NCBI RefSeq assembly: GCF_014697105.1 | Contig: NZ_JACJRF010000005.1 | Location: forward strand, 62,001 to 126,000 | Origin: Anabaena subtropica FACHB-260 | GTDB lineage: Bacteria; Cyanobacteriota; Cyanobacteriia; Cyanobacteriales; Nostocaceae | Length of the DNA stretch: 64,000 nt | Reading direction: 5' to 3' | In this document: one piece after another, positions 62,400 to 64,000 of the stretch | Position numbering within the stretch: position 1 is the first letter of the stretch | Layout: every line of letters starts with the position of its first letter | The notes under the pieces: model-generated | Seen by the model: the letters and a program-made list of their open reading frames with translations, nothing else | What the model was told of the DNA's origin: nothing | Database searches by the model: none | Translations under genes and position numbers: made by a program

Positions 62400-62658
62400 A
62401 AAAAATGATTGGCAGTGATTTAATCATTTGTGTATACATCGTAGGTTTAGCAACGGGGAAAAATAGCCGCACACGGTAACTAACAGCCGATTTATTCTGC
62501 TTGATGTTGACGTTTATCAGACTTGCGCTAGAGGTTCACAAAAAAGATGCGTGAGGAGAAAACAATTAGTAAACCGTCAAAATGATCTGTATTACCAGAC
62601 AAAATGAAATCGCTGTGCTAGATGCACTCAATGGCGTTTGCCACACGCCATTGATTGT

Positions 62659-62922
62659 TTAATCGTTCTGGTTCGGTAGAGTACAGCAGTTAACGTCATT
62701 CAAGCAGACTTTACCCCACTGTAAAGCCCAGCGAACAAGTGCTACTCGGTTTTCCGTTCGCGTCTTGTCGAGAATATTACTAATGTGGTTATCAACTGTG
62801 CGTTTGCTAATTTCCAGTTTTCCTGCAATATCTTGGTTAGTTAAGCCAGCGGCCACTAAGTCGATAATTTGCAGTTCTCTGTCTGACAGAGTAACAGGGG
62901 TCTGGGACTCGCCACTAGCCAT
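62659..62922 (-). CDS. pedR: Single-domain LuxR-type HTH regulator, PedR-like
   Basis: TLSDRELQIIDLVAAGLTNQDIAGKLEISKRTVDNHISNILDKTRTENRVALVRWALQWGKVCLNDVNCC; no receiver domain, Cys-containing C-terminus. Confidence 0.75.
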   Translation of the reverse strand: MASGESQTPVTLSDRELQIIDLVAAGLTNQDIAGKLEISKRTVDNHISNILDKTRTENRVALVRWALQWGKVCLNDVNCCTLPNQND

Positions 62923-63182
62923 GAGTTATTCTTTCCTCCCTTGGTATATGTACTTATCGCCTTTCTTAATTCTAGAAGATTCTTTTAACTGTAGGGATTT
63001 CAAGTGTTAGCTGTAATACAATTGACAATATTTTTTTTCTTTTTTGAAGGAATGATAATTTCATTATGCTTTTGTAACTGATATTAAAAAATACAATTTT
63101 ATTCAAAAAAATACTTAACTATAGAGATATACAATGTGCGTGGTGTATGGAAAATTACATCCGTCACGAGTAACCGTTGAGG

Positions 63183-63215
63183 CTAGGGTGTACTGTAGAA
63201 CGCCATAACACAAAT
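63183..63215. repeat. Degenerate short copy of gtagggtgt...ataacaca repeat family
   Basis: ctagggtgtactgtagaacgccataacacaaat. Confidence 0.4.
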
Positions 63216-63435
63216 TGCTATTACAGCACTTTTCATTTGGATGAGGTACATTATCCTATTCTGTAGCCCCTAATGGAGGACTGTGGAAGCGAGGATTAGT
63301 AATGGGTAATATTTTGTTTTCAATTACTAAATGCAAAGATGAAAACAGTTTATTACTAATTAAGAAAAAATGATTTAATAAATTAATTTTTATTTTTGGA
63401 TAAAATATAAACAATAAGTCTTAACTTCAATAATT

Positions 63436-63960
63436 ATGAGCGTTGTTGCAGCTAAAAGATATTCCGGTAAATTAGAGTTTGCTGCTGATAGTATTCGCGT
63501 CAATGGTTACTTAACTGAAAACTCTCGTGTCACTGGGGATGAACAAGGTAAATTGTTTGAAGTTAATGACATGATTATTGGCAGTGTAGGATATGTCATG
63601 GAGTTAAGCTTCATGCAGATATTTGCGAGAAATCATAAGCCTTCTGCTGCGACAGTAGAATCAGTGTTAGACTTCATTGTAGAGTTTTACGCTTGGGCTA
63701 AGAAGAAAGATGATACCTTTGGGCGTAAAAATAGTTATTTAATTGGTATTGAAGGAGAAATCTTTCGTGTCAGTAGTAGCTATTTAGTTGAAAAAATTAA
63801 TGAATTTAGTGCTATTGGTGCAGGACAGCACTTTGCTTTGACGGCAATGTATTTAGATAAAAGCCCTAAAGAAGCCGTAGAAATTGCTAATGAATTGTGT
63901 GTTTACTGCTCTGGCCCAGTAAATGTAATTACAAAAACTTTAAACTCAGTTCATACTTAG
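63436..63960 (+). CDS. Proteasome-beta/HslV-like Ntn-hydrolase candidate with N-terminal Ser
   Basis: M-SVVAAKRYSGKLEFAADSIRV (Asp at position 17 counting Ser as 1), GKLFEVNDMIIGSVGY, SAIGAGQHFALTAMYLDKSPKEAVEIANELCVYCSGPV. Confidence 0.62.
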   Translation: MSVVAAKRYSGKLEFAADSIRVNGYLTENSRVTGDEQGKLFEVNDMIIGSVGYVMELSFMQIFARNHKPSAATVESVLDFIVEFYAWAKKKDDTFGRKNSYLIGIEGEIFRVSSSYLVEKINEFSAIGAGQHFALTAMYLDKSPKEAVEIANELCVYCSGPVNVITKTLNSVHT

Positions 63961-64000
63961 CAAAAAAATTTTATATATGTGAGCATCCTCGAATGCTTTG

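Overview
The window looks like chromosomal DNA from a filamentous, Nostoc/Anabaena-type cyanobacterium. This rests on frequent HIP1 GCGATCGC octamers and on recognisable NdhM, PedR-like and Npun_R1517-like proteins. The core (about 6.3-41.8 kb) is a very large, mostly + strand exopolysaccharide/glycan locus. It has a Wzc-like tyrosine autokinase, a Wzm/Wzt ABC exporter, a Wzy-like polymerase candidate, about 18 glycosyltransferases (GT2, GT4, GT39-like), a GtrA protein, a nucleotide-sugar epimerase, a methyltransferase-GT2 fusion and a terminal phytanoyl-CoA dioxygenase-like protein. The flanks carry housekeeping and stress genes: ndhM (partial), a response regulator, a Ctp protease, an MscS channel, ahcY, leuCD, a PrmA-like methyltransferase, a GHL10-like hydrolase, an M50 protease, a tandem vWA operon, an HxlR/azoreductase pair and pedR. 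Items most worth a second look: (i) the tandem vWA plus coiled-coil operon at 56.5-58.2 kb; (ii) a proteasome-beta-like Ntn-hydrolase candidate with Ser in place of Thr at 63.4 kb; (iii) an orphan structured transcript candidate with a strong terminator at 60.05-60.28 kb; (iv) two glycosyltransferase gene remnants inside the GT cluster; (v) a nested palindromic element at 54.5-54.7 kb; (vi) a stand-alone copy of what looks like the N-terminal domain of cyanobacterial TPR proteins. No tRNA, rRNA, CRISPR array, reverse transcriptase or intact transposase was recognised. All family calls come from reading translated sequence without database searches.
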